Of a DNA stretch of 64,000 nucleotides, positions 1 through 9,014 are shown one piece after another (the first letter of the stretch is position 1; the number at the start of each line of letters is the position of its first letter). The stretch comes from Variovorax sp. Root473 (GTDB lineage Bacteria; Pseudomonadota; Gammaproteobacteria; Burkholderiales; Burkholderiaceae_C). The notes under the pieces were generated by a model. That model ran no database searches, was not told where the DNA came from, and worked only from the letters and a program-made list of their open reading frames with translations. Where the stretch lies: positions 124,001 to 188,000 of the forward strand of contig NZ_LMEV01000013.1 of assembly GCF_001426505.1 (NCBI RefSeq), given 5' to 3'. The position numbers and the translations under genes are program-made.

Positions 1-841
1 GCGGACCGACGCCGTCGATCTTGCCGGTGAACATCGGGCTGCGGTCGAAGCCCGAGCGGATGATGTCGTGCGTGCGCTGGTTGGTGTGCGTCACCCAGCA
101 CGGCATCTGCTGCGGGTGCATCTCGACCTTGCCCATGAAGCTGAACACCGGCATCGGCCCTGCGCCGCCGGGCATGCCGTCGCCGGGTTGCTCGGTGCAC
201 TTCGAGAAATCGATGCTGCGGCCGTCCAGCCGCGGCGGCGTGCCGGTCTTCAGGCGCCCCTGCGGCAGCTTCAGTTCCTTCAGGCGCGCCGACAGGCTGA
301 TGGCCGGCGGGTCGCCCGCGCGGCCGGCCTGGTAATTGTCGAGGCCCACGTGGATGCGGCCGTCGAGGAAAGTGCCCGCGGTCAGCACCACGGTGCGTGC
401 GCGGAAAGAAATGCCCACCTGCGTGACGGCGCCAACGACGCGATCGCCTTCGATCATCAGGTCGTCCACCGCCTGCTGGAACAGGCTGAGGTTCGGCTGA
501 TTTTCCAGTCGATGGCGGATCGCGGCCTTGTACAGCACGCGGTCGGCCTGCGCACGCGTGGCGCGCACGGCCGGGCCCTTGCTCGAATTGAGGATGCGGA
601 ACTGGATGCCCGCCTCGTCCGTCGCAATGGCCATCGCGCCGCCGAGCGCGTCGACCTCCTTCACGAGGTGGCCCTTGCCGATGCCGCCGATCGACGGGTT
701 GCAGCTCATCTGCCCCAGCGTCTCGATGTTGTGGGAGAGCAGCAGCGTCTTGGCGCCCATGCGTGCGGAAGCGAGCGCGGCTTCGGTGCCGGCATGGCCA
801 CCGCCGACGACGATCACATCGAATTCTTCGGGGTACAGCAT
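1..841 (-). CDS. mnmG: tRNA uridine-5-carboxymethylaminomethyl modification enzyme MnmG (5' part, runs off the left edge)
   Basis: With MnmE this FAD enzyme builds the carboxymethylaminomethyl group on the wobble uridine of several tRNAs. About 280 N-terminal residues are present. The dinucleotide-binding motif GGGHAG lies at residues 13-18, followed by the conserved block [13 protein letters not shown] and, near the window edge, the block [15 protein letters not shown]. The gene is cut just before the region that carries the second conserved cysteine of the family. The start MLYPEEFDV is the usual family start. The partner gene mnmE is in the same window near 51.5 kb. In related genomes mnmG is followed by rsmG and parAB, which would lie to the left outside this window; that is inference. 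Confidence 0.97.
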   Translation of the reverse strand, partial: MLYPEEFDVIVVGGGHAGTEAALASARMGAKTLLLSHNIETLGQMSCNPSIGGIGKGHLVKEVDALGGAMAIATDEAGIQFRILNSSKGPAVRATRAQADRVLYKAAIRHRLENQPNLSLFQQAVDDLMIEGDRVVGAVTQVGISFRARTVVLTAGTFLDGRIHVGLDNYQAGRAGDPPAISLSARLKELKLPQGRLKTGTPPRLDGRSIDFSKCTEQPGDGMPGGAGPMPVFSFMGKVEMHPQQMPCWVTHTNQRTHDIIRSGFDRSPMFTGKIDGVGP

Positions 842-981
842 TGGAAAAAGGGAGCGCACCACAGGACGCGTGCGCGGCGCAAAAAGGGGCGCTAATTTTA
901 AGCGGCGATGCCCCGGCGCGCCCCCTGTGTGGACAAGCTAGAGGGCCACGCCAAAATCGGCCTCACACTTCGCCGCCATTG

Positions 982-1014
982 CATTGTTTGCTATCTATTT
1001 AATAGCAAACAATG
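982..1014. other. perfect 13-bp inverted repeat with 7-nt loop
   Basis: Positions 982-994 and 1002-1014 are exact reverse complements separated by seven bases. The hairpin starts four bases past the stop of the transglutaminase-like gene (read leftward) and lies between it and mnmG. There is no clear T-run, so it may be a processing or stability hairpin and not a classic terminator. Its core, GCTAT-N7-ATAGC, recurs at 40278-40294 and 41635-41651. The rest of 842-1018 holds no gene that I can support. Confidence 0.7.
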
Positions 1015-1018
1015 CCCG

Positions 1019-1906
1019 TCAGGCGGGCACTTGCACGGGCTCTGGCACTGGATCGGGTTTCTCGATGCCCCGCAACTCGCCGCTGGGAGCCGGCGTGCGC
1101 GGCGGTACCGCGCGTTCATCCTGCAGTTCCTGCACCGTGAGCTTCTTGTCGGTCATGCGCACGGCGCCGAAGATCGTGGAGAAGGCCACGTCCTTCGCGT
1201 CGCGACCCGTGCCCACGCGCACCAGCCGGTCGACGGGCGCCATGCGCGTCGGATCGAAAAGCACCCACTGCCCGCCGAGCCAGGCTTCGAACACGGCATG
1301 GAAGTCCTGCGGCGGTTCGTCGAACCACACGTAGCCCACCACCAGCCGCGCCGGAATGTTGAGCGCACGGCAGAAGGTGATGCCCAGATGCGCGAAGTCG
1401 CGGCACCCACCAGCGCGCTGCACGAACACCTCGCGCGCCGTGGTCGTCGAATCGCTGCTGCCCGGCACGTAGACGATGCTGTCGTGAATCCAGTCCGCAA
1501 TCGCCTGCACGCGGCCGATGCCCGGCGGCAGGTCGCCGAAGAGCTGCTGCGCACAGCGTGCCAGGAGGTCGGACTCGCAATAGCGCGTGGGCAGCAGGTC
1601 ACCCAGCACGGCATCGGGCAGCTGGCTGACCGGCACTTCGGGCAAGGTGGCCGGCACGTGCACCACCGGGCGCCGCACCGTCGCGCGGTAGGCGATGGTC
1701 AGCGGGCCGGGTTGGGCGTCGAAGCGCACGAAGCGATTGCCGCTGTCGACCTCGCAGCCCACCCGCAACCGCGCGGGCGGCTCGATGGTCAGCGTTTCGG
1801 CCAGCACCGTCTGCGCGCCCGTGCGCGCAGCCTCGATGTTCAGCCGCAGATGCGCCGGGGCGTCGACCTCATAGTCCAGGCGCAGGTCGATGTGCGACAG
1901 GTGCAT
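1019..1906 (-). CDS. transglutaminase-like cysteine peptidase family protein
   Basis: A protein of 295 residues with an N-terminal beta-rich region and a transglutaminase-core domain at about residues 130-225. The likely catalytic triad is Cys168 (in AGGCRDFAHLG), His203 (in DFHAVFEAW) and Asp218 (in WVLFDPT), all at family positions. Such proteins are predicted to be proteases or crosslinking enzymes; the substrate is unknown. No signal peptide is evident, so it is probably cytoplasmic. I chose the start MHLSHIDLRL because the domain begins there; a longer frame upstream overlaps the UPF0391 gene. It lies 35 bp downstream of that gene and may be cotranscribed with it. Confidence 0.85.
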   Translation of the reverse strand: MHLSHIDLRLDYEVDAPAHLRLNIEAARTGAQTVLAETLTIEPPARLRVGCEVDSGNRFVRFDAQPGPLTIAYRATVRRPVVHVPATLPEVPVSQLPDAVLGDLLPTRYCESDLLARCAQQLFGDLPPGIGRVQAIADWIHDSIVYVPGSSDSTTTAREVFVQRAGGCRDFAHLGITFCRALNIPARLVVGYVWFDEPPQDFHAVFEAWLGGQWVLFDPTRMAPVDRLVRVGTGRDAKDVAFSTIFGAVRMTDKKLTVQELQDERAVPPRTPAPSGELRGIEKPDPVPEPVQVPA

Positions 1907-1941
1907 GGCATGGGCCAAGGGGGTGCCGGGCGGCGACGCGG

Positions 1942-2127
1942 TCAATCGATCGCCTTCTTCACCGCGCCGACGCCGAGTGCGGCCAGCACCACGAACAGCA
2001 CCGCCAGCACGAGGAACAGGCCGAACAGCAGCTTGGCAATACCCGCCGCGCCGGCCGCGATGCCGCCGAAGCCCAAAAGGCCCGCCACAAGCGAGATGAC
2101 CGCAAAAATGATCGCGTACTTGAGCAT
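1942..2127 (-). CDS. small UPF0391/DUF1328 membrane protein
   Basis: A 61-residue protein made of two hydrophobic helices (residues about 4-27 and 32-55) joined by a glycine/alanine-rich turn, matching the YtjA/DUF1328 family of small inner-membrane proteins. Members are often stress-induced, but their molecular role is unknown. A good ribosome binding site (GGAGTGG) precedes the start. The promoter region at 2128-2316 is shared with the divergent glutathione S-transferase gene and carries CGCGCGCCGACT and CCTACAG motifs that also occur upstream of the DUF4148-like gene near 35.1 kb. Confidence 0.88.
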   Translation of the reverse strand: MLKYAIIFAVISLVAGLLGFGGIAAGAAGIAKLLFGLFLVLAVLFVVLAALGVGAVKKAID

Positions 2128-2316
2128 GGTGAACCACTCCTTTGTTTGCTTTGCAGCGGCAGGTGCCACCGTGTCCGCACTGTAGGAAGCCCCAGCCGGC
2201 CGCCCGATAGTCGGCGCGCGCGAGCCGCCGTAGGACAAAAACGCGACGCGTCCAAACCCGCTAGCATCCCTCCGGTCGCACAGATCTTTTCCTTCTATCC
2301 ACTGGAGTTTTTTCGA

Positions 2317-2925
2317 ATGAAGCTGTACTACTCGCCCGGCGCCTGCTCGCTCTCCCCCCACATCGCGCTGCACGAAGCCGGCATTGCCTTCGAACCCGTG
2401 CTGGCCAGCACCAAGAGCCACAAGCTGCAGGACGGCACCGACTACTACGGCATCAACCCGCTGGGCTACGTGCCAATGCTCGAACTCGACGACGGCACGC
2501 GCCTGCGCGAAGGCCCGGCCATCGTTCAGTACATTGCCGACCTCGCGCCCACCAAGAACCTCGCGCCCGCCAACGGCACGATGGCGCGCTACCGCCTGCA
2601 GGAGTGGCTGACCTTCATCGGCACCGAGATGCACAAGGGCTTCAGCCCGCTGTTCAACCCGGCCATGCCCGAAGAAGCCAAGACCATCGCCAAGGACAAG
2701 CTCAAGGCACGCTTCGAATGGCTCGACGGCGAACTCGCCGCCAAGCAGTACCTGATGGGCGAGCATTTCAGCGTGGCCGACGGCTACCTGTTCACCGTGA
2801 CCAACTGGACCAAGCCCACCGGCCTGGACATCTCCGGCTTCCCCAACGTGCAGGCCTGGCATGCCCGCGTGGCCGCCCGTCCGGCCGTTCAGGAAGCGAT
2901 GAAGGCCGAAGGCCTGCTGAAGTAA
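2317..2925 (+). CDS. gst: glutathione S-transferase
   Basis: A 202-residue protein with the beta-class GST layout. The thioredoxin-like N-terminal domain begins [20 protein letters not shown] and holds the Cys/Ser pair used for glutathione binding in bacterial GSTs, with the conserved [11 protein letters not shown] and [12 protein letters not shown] segments. An all-helical C-terminal domain follows. It conjugates or reduces electrophiles with glutathione in the cytoplasm. The start is fixed by the conserved MKLYYSPG; an upstream in-frame extension is not family-like. It is transcribed alone and is followed by a clear intrinsic terminator at 2999-3023. Confidence 0.94.
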   Translation: MKLYYSPGACSLSPHIALHEAGIAFEPVLASTKSHKLQDGTDYYGINPLGYVPMLELDDGTRLREGPAIVQYIADLAPTKNLAPANGTMARYRLQEWLTFIGTEMHKGFSPLFNPAMPEEAKTIAKDKLKARFEWLDGELAAKQYLMGEHFSVADGYLFTVTNWTKPTGLDISGFPNVQAWHARVAARPAVQEAMKAEGLLK

Positions 2926-2998
2926 GCCGAAGCGCGCAGAAGCGACACCAGCGGCGATCCGGCCCCTCCCAAGGGAAAACCCGGGTCACCGCAGCCAC

Positions 2999-3023
2999 AA
3001 GCCGCATGCCGCGGCTTTTTTTT
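2999..3023 (+). terminator. intrinsic terminator after gst
   Basis: The stem AAGCCGC / GCGGCTT with a 5-base loop is followed by a run of eight T residues. It lies 74 bp after the gst stop and before the enoyl-CoA hydratase gene, so it separates the two transcription units. Confidence 0.85.
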
Positions 3024-3066
3024 CGGGCGACGCTCGAGCATCCGTCATCAGGAAGCCGAGCCGTCC

Positions 3067-3864
3067 ATGTCCGAATCTCCTCCTTCTTCTTCACCCTCCC
3101 CTGTCGAACTGCGCGAAGAGATGCGCGGGCCCGTCATGTGGCTCACCATCGACCGCGAGGAGCGTCGCAACGCCATCAACGCGGCCGTGCTCGAGGGCCT
3201 GTGCGATGCGCTGGCCCGCGCCAACCGCGACACCGCCGTGCGCGCCGTGGTCCTCACCGGCGCCGGCACGCGCGCCTTCTGCGCGGGTGCCGACCTGCAA
3301 AGCGGCACCTCGTTCAAGTTCGACTACGCCGCGCCCTACCAGGGCATGGCCAACCTCTTTCGCCAGGCGCGCCAATCGACCGTGCCACTGATCGCGCGCA
3401 TCAACGGTGCCTGCATGGCGGGCGGCATGGGCCTCATGGCGATGTGCGACCTGGCCGTGGCCAGCCGCCAGGCCGTGTTCGGCCTGCCCGAGGTGAAGGT
3501 CGGCGTGTTTCCGGCGCAGGTGCTCAGCGTGCTCGGCGGCCTGTTGCCGCGCCGCGTGCTGGCCGAGATGTGCATCACCGGCGAGCCGATCGACGCTGCG
3601 CAAGCGCTCGAACTGAGGCTCGTCAACCGCGTGAGCGACGACGTCGACGACAGCGTCGACTGGCTGCTTGCCCGCCTGCTCGACAAGTCGCCCGCCGCCA
3701 TCCGCCGCGGCCTGTACACCATGAAGAAGATCGAGGCCATGGCCTTCGAGGAATCGATGGCCTTCACCGAAAGCCAGATCGGCCTGTTCGCGCTCACCGA
3801 AGATGCAGCCGAAGGCCAGCTCGCCTTTCGCGAGAAGCGCAAGCCGCAATGGAGCGGCCGATGA
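3067..3864 (+). CDS. enoyl-CoA hydratase/isomerase family protein
   Basis: A 265-residue crotonase-fold protein. The CoA oxyanion-hole segments are visible: RRNAINAAV, the GAGTRAFCAGADLQSG loop at about residues 75-90, and INGACMAGGMGLMAMCDLAVAS at about 110-130. These enzymes hydrate enoyl-CoA or do related crotonase chemistry in fatty-acid, terpene or branched-chain catabolism. The stop overlaps the start of the AtuA-like gene (ATGA), so the two are translationally coupled. In acyclic-terpene and leucine/isovalerate catabolic clusters a hydratase and AtuA are encoded together, but no carboxylase or acyl-CoA dehydrogenase is present here, so the exact substrate is open. Confidence 0.88.
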   Translation: MSESPPSSSPSPVELREEMRGPVMWLTIDREERRNAINAAVLEGLCDALARANRDTAVRAVVLTGAGTRAFCAGADLQSGTSFKFDYAAPYQGMANLFRQARQSTVPLIARINGACMAGGMGLMAMCDLAVASRQAVFGLPEVKVGVFPAQVLSVLGGLLPRRVLAEMCITGEPIDAAQALELRLVNRVSDDVDDSVDWLLARLLDKSPAAIRRGLYTMKKIEAMAFEESMAFTESQIGLFALTEDAAEGQLAFREKRKPQWSGR

Positions 3865-5693
3865 GCAGCAGCAACACCACCAGCAACATCAGCGATCGCG
3901 TCGTCCGCATCGGCGGCGCCTCCGGCTTCTGGGGCGACAGCAGCGTGGGCGCGCCGCAGCTCGTGGCCAGCGGGCAGATCGACTACCTCGTGTTCGACTA
4001 CCTCGCCGAGCTCACGATGTCGATCCTCGCGGGCGCGCGGCTGAAGAAGCCCGAGCTGGGCTACGCGACCGACTTCGTCGCGGTCGCGATGAAGGCCGTG
4101 CTCAAGGACGTCGTGACACACGGCATCCGCGTCGTGAGCAACGCAGGCGGCGTCAACCCGCAAGGTTGCGCCGATGCACTCGCCACACTGGCCGCCGAAC
4201 AAGGCGTCGCGCTGAAGATCGCCGTGGTCAGCGGCGACGACGTGTCCCCGCTGCTGCCCGAACTGCGCCAGTCGCCATCGCCCGTGCACGAGCTGCAAAC
4301 CGGCGCGCCGCTGCCCGAGCGCGTGCTCAGCGCCAACGCCTACCTGGGGGCGCGCCCGATCCAGGCCGCGCTCGACGCGGGCGCGCAGGTCGTCATCACC
4401 GGGCGCTGCGTCGACTCGGCCGTCACGCTGGGCGTGCTCATGCACGAATTCCAATGGCAGCCCGGCGACTTCGATCGATTGGCGGCCGGCAGTCTCGCCG
4501 GCCACATCATCGAGTGCGGCTGCCAGGCCACCGGCGGCCTGCACACCGACTGGGACACCGTGCCCGACTGGCCGAACATCGGCTACCCCATCGTCGAATG
4601 CAGCGCCGACGGCAGCTTCGTCGTCACCAAGCCCGCGGGCACCGGTGGCAAGCTCATGCCCGCCGTGGTCGGCGAGCAGATGCTCTACGAGATCGGCGAC
4701 CCCGCGGCCTACCTGCTGCCCGACGTGGTGGCCGACTTCACGCAGGTGCGCATCGAACAGGCCGGCGAACACCGCGTGCGCGTGCAAGGCGCGCGCGGCC
4801 GCGCGCCGACCGGCAGCTACAAGGTCTGCGCCACCTACGTCGACGGCTTCAAGACCGCGGCGCAACTCACGATCGTCGGCTTCGATGCGGTGCCCAAGGC
4901 GCGGCGCACGGGCGAGGCGATCCTTGCGCGCACCGGCGCCCTCTTCGTGCAACAAGGCCTCGGGCCCTACAGCGGCACGCAACTCGAAGTGCTCGGCGCC
5001 GAGTCGTGCTACGGGCCGCATGCGCAGACACAGGCGCAGCACATCCGCGAGGCCGTGCTGCGGCTCGCCGTGACGCATCCGCGCAAGGACGCGCTGGAGC
5101 TGTTCGCGCGCGAGGTCGCGCCGGCCGGCACCTCGTGGTCGCCCGGCACCACGGGCGCGGGCGGCGGTCGCGCGTCGGTGTCGCCGTCGATCCGGCAGTA
5201 CGCATTCCTGCTCGACAAGGCGCGTGTGCGTCCGCTGGTGCACATCGATGGTCAGTCCGTCGATGTGCCGGAAGCCGCCGCCGTCCCCGAGGCTCCGCTT
5301 CCCGCGCGCACCAACGACGCCCTCCCCCTGGCCACACCGGGCGACGACGCCATCGAAGTCCCGCTGATCCGCCTCGCCTGGGCCCGCAGCGGCGACAAGG
5401 GCGACACCTCCAACATCGGCGTCATCGCGCGCCATCCCGAGTTGCTGCCGCTGCTGCGCGCGCAGCTCACCGAGGCGCGCGTGGCCGCATGGCTCGCGCA
5501 CCTGGTGCAAGGCCCTGTCACGCGCCACGAAGTGCCCGGCATCCACGCCTTCAACTTCGTCTGCGAACAGGCGCTCGGCGGCGGCGGCATGGCCTCACTG
5601 CGCAACGACCCGCTCGGCAAGGGCATGGGGCAGATCCTGCTGGCGCTGCCCGTGCGCGTGAGCCCGGCGCTGCTGGCGCGGTTGCTTCCTTAG
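3861..5693 (+). CDS. AtuA-like acyclic terpene utilisation family protein (DUF1446)
   Basis: A 610-residue protein. Residues about 10-460 match the DUF1446/AtuA family (RVVRIGGASGFWGDS, VSNAGGVNPQGCADAL, GRCVDSAVTLGVLMHEF, GHIIECGCQATGG, YKVCATYVDGFK). The last ~105 residues form the AtuA C-terminal ferredoxin-like domain (RLAWARSGDKGDTSNIGVIAR to FNFVCEQALGGGG), here fused in one chain. AtuA is needed for citronellol/geraniol growth in Pseudomonas but its reaction is not settled. The start overlaps the hydratase stop by four bases. The gene ends before a short spacer and the reductase gene at 5779. Confidence 0.85.
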   Translation: MSSSNTTSNISDRVVRIGGASGFWGDSSVGAPQLVASGQIDYLVFDYLAELTMSILAGARLKKPELGYATDFVAVAMKAVLKDVVTHGIRVVSNAGGVNPQGCADALATLAAEQGVALKIAVVSGDDVSPLLPELRQSPSPVHELQTGAPLPERVLSANAYLGARPIQAALDAGAQVVITGRCVDSAVTLGVLMHEFQWQPGDFDRLAAGSLAGHIIECGCQATGGLHTDWDTVPDWPNIGYPIVECSADGSFVVTKPAGTGGKLMPAVVGEQMLYEIGDPAAYLLPDVVADFTQVRIEQAGEHRVRVQGARGRAPTGSYKVCATYVDGFKTAAQLTIVGFDAVPKARRTGEAILARTGALFVQQGLGPYSGTQLEVLGAESCYGPHAQTQAQHIREAVLRLAVTHPRKDALELFAREVAPAGTSWSPGTTGAGGGRASVSPSIRQYAFLLDKARVRPLVHIDGQSVDVPEAAAVPEAPLPARTNDALPLATPGDDAIEVPLIRLAWARSGDKGDTSNIGVIARHPELLPLLRAQLTEARVAAWLAHLVQGPVTRHEVPGIHAFNFVCEQALGGGGMASLRNDPLGKGMGQILLALPVRVSPALLARLLP

Positions 5694-5778
5694 CACCAAT
5701 CGGGACAACCGTGCGACAGCAGGGTTGAGACGGGCGGCTTAGCCTTGCGCCTGTTTCAACTCTGACCCTCAATCCGCG

Positions 5779-6882
5779 ATGTCCACCCTTTTCGACCCCG
5801 TCCAGGCCGGCGACCTCCAGCTCGCCAACCGCATCGTGATGGCGCCGCTCACGCGCAACCGCTCGCCCAACGCGATCCCGCCCGACATCGCCGCCACCTA
5901 TTACGCCCAGCGCGCCAGTGCCGGCCTGCTCATCACCGAAGCCACCGCCATCAGCCACCAGGGCCAGGGCTATTCCGACGTGCCCGGCCTCTACGGCACC
6001 GAGCAGCTCGACGCCTGGAAGCGCGTGACCGACGCCGTGCACGCCCAGGGCGGCAAGATCGTCGTGCAGCTGTGGCACGTGGGCCGCGTCTCGCACACCG
6101 AACTGCAACCCGGTGGCGGCAAGCCCGTCGCACCCTCGGCCATCACCGCCAAGACCAAGACCGTGCTCATCAAGGACGGCGTGCCGACCTTCGTCGAAAC
6201 CTCCGAGCCACGCGCACTGGATGCGGCCGAACTGCCCGGCATCGTCCACGCCTATGCCGTGGCCGCACGCAGCGCCGTCGAGACCGCGGGCTTCGACGGC
6301 GTGGAACTGCACGGCGCCAACGGCTACCTGCTCGACCAGTTCCTGAAGGACGGCAGCAACAAGCGCACCGACGACTACGGCGGCAGCATCGAGAACCGCG
6401 CGCGCCTGCTGCTCGAGTCCACGCGCGCCGTGGTCGACGCCGTCGGCGGCGGCAAGACCGGCATCCGCCTGTCGCCCGTCACGCCCGCCAATGACGCGCA
6501 CGACAGCGACCCGCAGCCGCTGTTCACCTACGTCGTGCAGCAGCTGGCGCCGCTGAACCTGGCCTACATCCACATCATCGAAGGCGCCACCGGCGGCCCG
6601 CGCGAAATCGCCGACCGCCCCTTCGACTACGAAGCCCTGAAGGCCGCCTACCGCGCCGCCGGCGGCAAGGCCGCCTGGATGGTCAACAACGGCTACGACC
6701 GCCCCCTGGCCGAAGAAGCCGTGAAGGAAGGCGACGACCTCGTGGCCTTCGGCAAGCCCTTCATCTCCAACCCCGACCTGGTGCGCCGCCTGCGCGAGAA
6801 CGCACCGCTGAACGAGCTGGACAAGGCGACGATGTATGGCGGTGGGGCGAAGGGGTATACGGACTATCCGGCGCTGGGCTGA
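5779..6882 (+). CDS. nemA: old yellow enzyme family alkene reductase (NemA-like)
   Basis: A 367-residue FMN-dependent TIM-barrel oxidoreductase. It has the family blocks RIVMAPLTRNRS, QLWHVGRVSH, the HGANGYLLDQFL segment with the substrate-anchoring His/Asn pair, the SIENRARLLLE motif and the C-terminal ISNPDLVRRL segment. Such enzymes use NAD(P)H to reduce activated C=C bonds, N-ethylmaleimide or nitro compounds in the cytoplasm. The short spacer from the AtuA-like gene (85 bp) leaves cotranscription possible. No TetR/NemR-like regulator gene is nearby. Confidence 0.92.
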   Translation: MSTLFDPVQAGDLQLANRIVMAPLTRNRSPNAIPPDIAATYYAQRASAGLLITEATAISHQGQGYSDVPGLYGTEQLDAWKRVTDAVHAQGGKIVVQLWHVGRVSHTELQPGGGKPVAPSAITAKTKTVLIKDGVPTFVETSEPRALDAAELPGIVHAYAVAARSAVETAGFDGVELHGANGYLLDQFLKDGSNKRTDDYGGSIENRARLLLESTRAVVDAVGGGKTGIRLSPVTPANDAHDSDPQPLFTYVVQQLAPLNLAYIHIIEGATGGPREIADRPFDYEALKAAYRAAGGKAAWMVNNGYDRPLAEEAVKEGDDLVAFGKPFISNPDLVRRLRENAPLNELDKATMYGGGAKGYTDYPALG

Positions 6883-6960
6883 CGCCCCGGCGGCCCTTCA
6901 GGGCCATGGCAAGATGCGACGGACCTCGTCATCAACGTCCGTCTGCAGGAGCGCAACGCC

Positions 6961-7449
6961 ATGGCCCGCATCGAACAACGACTCGCAGCACTCGGCCTCG
7001 TGCTGCCCCCATCGGTCACGCCACCGCCGGGCGTGGTCCTCCCCTTCCAGTTCGTCCGCCTCATCGGCCGGCGCGCCATCGTCTCGGGCCACGGTCCGCT
7101 GGATGCCGATGGCCAGATCGCCGCGCCGCTCGGCAAGCTCGGCGCCGAACTGACCGTCGAGCAGGGCTACACCGCCGCGCGCCTCACCGGGCTCGCGATG
7201 CTGGGCAGCCTGCAGCGCGCGCTGGGCGACCTGGACCGCATCACCGCATGGACACGCGTGTTCGGCATGGTCGCTTCGGCACCCGGCTTTCAGCAGCAGC
7301 CAGCGGTCATCAACGGGTTTTCCGACCTGATCCTCGCGCTCTTCGGTCCCGAGGTCGGCGCCCATGCGCGCAGCGCCGTGGGCATGGCCGAACTGCCTTT
7401 CGGCATCCCGGTGGAGATCGAAGGCGAGGTCGGGTTCGACGACGCGTGA
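6961..7449 (+). CDS. RidA/YjgF-family protein
   Basis: A 162-residue protein of the RidA superfamily, larger than the 128-residue archetype. The segments VSGHGPLDADGQ, AARLTGLAMLGSLQRALGDLDRI and a C-terminal GMAELPFGIPVEIEGEV (family G-x-x-x-L-P-x-x-x-P-V-E-I-E) are clear. RidA itself hydrolyses reactive enamine/imine intermediates; this subfamily is not assigned and lacks an obvious RidA-type arginine in the usual RxxV(L)P context. The stop overlaps a GTG that opens the broken acetyltransferase remnant at 7446. Confidence 0.85.
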   Translation: MARIEQRLAALGLVLPPSVTPPPGVVLPFQFVRLIGRRAIVSGHGPLDADGQIAAPLGKLGAELTVEQGYTAARLTGLAMLGSLQRALGDLDRITAWTRVFGMVASAPGFQQQPAVINGFSDLILALFGPEVGAHARSAVGMAELPFGIPVEIEGEVGFDDA

Positions 7450-7612
7450 GCGACAAAGCGACCCCCTGGCACCTGCGCCGCGCCACCGCCGCCGACGTGG
7501 CGGCCGTCACCGCATGCGCGGTCGAGGCCTTCCGCACCTACATCCCGCGCCTGGGCCTCACGCCGCGGCCGATGACGCGCGTCTACATGCGCAAGCCACT
7601 GGCAAGCACGTG
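7446..7612 (+). pseudogene. truncated GNAT acetyltransferase remnant
   Basis: A frame opening with GTG inside the RidA stop (GTGA) reads WHLRRATAADVAAVTACAVEAF and then RTYIPRLGLTPRPMT, a typical N-terminal half of a GNAT acetyltransferase. Family likeness ends at about codon 43. The frame then runs into the antisense of the tctE-like gene, with no acetyl-CoA binding motif. The remaining two thirds of the gene are missing, so it is read as a deletion remnant. The join lies at about 7575-7620. The exact end of the homology is uncertain. Confidence 0.65.
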
Positions 7613-7620
7613 TGCCGTCG

Positions 7621-9006
7621 TCAGGCGCCGTCCCCGAAAGTCACGCTCACGCGCAGGCCATTGGGCTGCGCCGCTTCGAGCCGCAACTGCGCGCCCAGCA
7701 GCTCGGCATAGCGCGCCACGATCGACAGCCCCAGCCCCGCGCCCTGCCCCAGCTTCTGGCCTGCGGGTCCTTGCGCCCACCGCTGCATGAGGTCGCGCTG
7801 CGCTTCGAGGGGAATGCCGGGTCCGTCGTCGATCACGCTCAGCGTGCGGCCCGCGAGTTCGACGGTGATCGTGCGACCGCCATAGCGCAGCGCGTTGTCG
7901 ATGAGGTTGTCGAGAATGCCCTCCACCAGCGCTTCGTTCGCAAGCACCGTCACACCGTCGTCGAGGCCGCGCGCGCCCAGGTCGACACCGCGTGCATCGG
8001 CACGCGCGAGGTGGCGCAACACGGTCTGTTCGGCCAGCACGTCCAGCGCCACGGGCGTGCGCTGCAGGTCGGTGCGCGCCTCGTCGGCCAGCGCGAGTGC
8101 GAGCAGCTGGTCGATGAGGTGGCTCGCGCGCGCCTGCCGCTCGGACACGCGCGTGAGCTGCTCGCGCCACACCGCGGTGTCGTGTTGCGCGAGCCCGTAT
8201 TCGGCCAGTGCGCGGATGCCGGCCAACGGCGTGCGCAGCTCGTGCGCGACGTTGCCCACGAACTCGCGCTGCGCACGCACGCTGTAGCGCAGGCGATCGA
8301 ACAGCGCGTTCACCGCATCGCCCAGGCGCTGCAGCTCTTTCGATGTCTGCGCCACGGCGACCGGTGAGAGATCGCGCACATCGCGCGTGTCGAGCGCGCG
8401 CTGCAGCTCGCCGAGCGGTCGCAGGTCGCGTCGGATGCCATGCCAGAGCCACACAGCCAGCAGCACGAGCAGCAGCACCTGCGGCGCCATGGCATAGACG
8501 AGCAGCCGCTGCACGAGCGCCGCCCGGCTCAGCGTGGTCTGCGCCACGATCACGCGGTAGGGCATGTGCAGGCCGGGTTCGGCGTCGTGATCGAGCACGA
8601 CCGCACGCAGCACGTTCCCGTCGTAGTCGATGTCGGAAAAGCGGTAGCGCGAGCCTTCGTCCGGCAGCGGCGCCATCAGGTCGACCTTGCCCGAGATCGG
8701 CGTGCCGTCGAGGCGCTGCACCGAGAAGTAGACCTTGTCGGTCTGGTCGAACAGCACAGTCGCCACTTCGCGCGGCGTCAGCAGCAGCTCGATGCCGCGC
8801 TCGCCGGCCTGCACGTTGGCCGACAGTGCGTAGGCGTCGTCGAGCATGCCGCGGTCGAAGGCCTGCTCGGAGAAGTAATTGGCAATGACCAGCGCGATCA
8901 CCGCGCCCGCCATCCAGGTGAGCGCCAGCGGCACCAGCACGTTGCGCAGCACGCGCCGCGTGAGCGACGGTGCACTGCGTGCGGGCGTTGGCGTTGCCTC
9001 GCTCAC
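7621..9006 (-). CDS. tctE: TctE-type sensor histidine kinase
   Basis: A 461-residue membrane sensor kinase. A transmembrane helix at about residues 22-45, a periplasmic 2CSK-N-type sensing region, and a second helix (YAMAPQVLLLVLLAVWLW) at about 190-208 precede a HAMP-like linker. The H box is VAHELRTPLAG, the N box DNLIDNALRYGG, and the ATP-lid motifs are DDGPGIP and GAGLGLSIV. The start is GTG, nine bases after the tctD-like stop; the pair forms one operon. In the named family the signal is tricarboxylates, but no tctABC transporter genes are in view, so the ligand is unknown. Confidence 0.88.
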   Translation of the reverse strand: MSEATPTPARSAPSLTRRVLRNVLVPLALTWMAGAVIALVIANYFSEQAFDRGMLDDAYALSANVQAGERGIELLLTPREVATVLFDQTDKVYFSVQRLDGTPISGKVDLMAPLPDEGSRYRFSDIDYDGNVLRAVVLDHDAEPGLHMPYRVIVAQTTLSRAALVQRLLVYAMAPQVLLLVLLAVWLWHGIRRDLRPLGELQRALDTRDVRDLSPVAVAQTSKELQRLGDAVNALFDRLRYSVRAQREFVGNVAHELRTPLAGIRALAEYGLAQHDTAVWREQLTRVSERQARASHLIDQLLALALADEARTDLQRTPVALDVLAEQTVLRHLARADARGVDLGARGLDDGVTVLANEALVEGILDNLIDNALRYGGRTITVELAGRTLSVIDDGPGIPLEAQRDLMQRWAQGPAGQKLGQGAGLGLSIVARYAELLGAQLRLEAAQPNGLRVSVTFGDGA

Positions 9007-9014
9007 AAGCGGCC

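Noticed and set aside
2604..2925. Long open frames antisense or out of frame to gst, ech and AtuA genes
   Set aside because: They have arginine/alanine-rich composition typical of high-GC shadow frames and lack family motifs.
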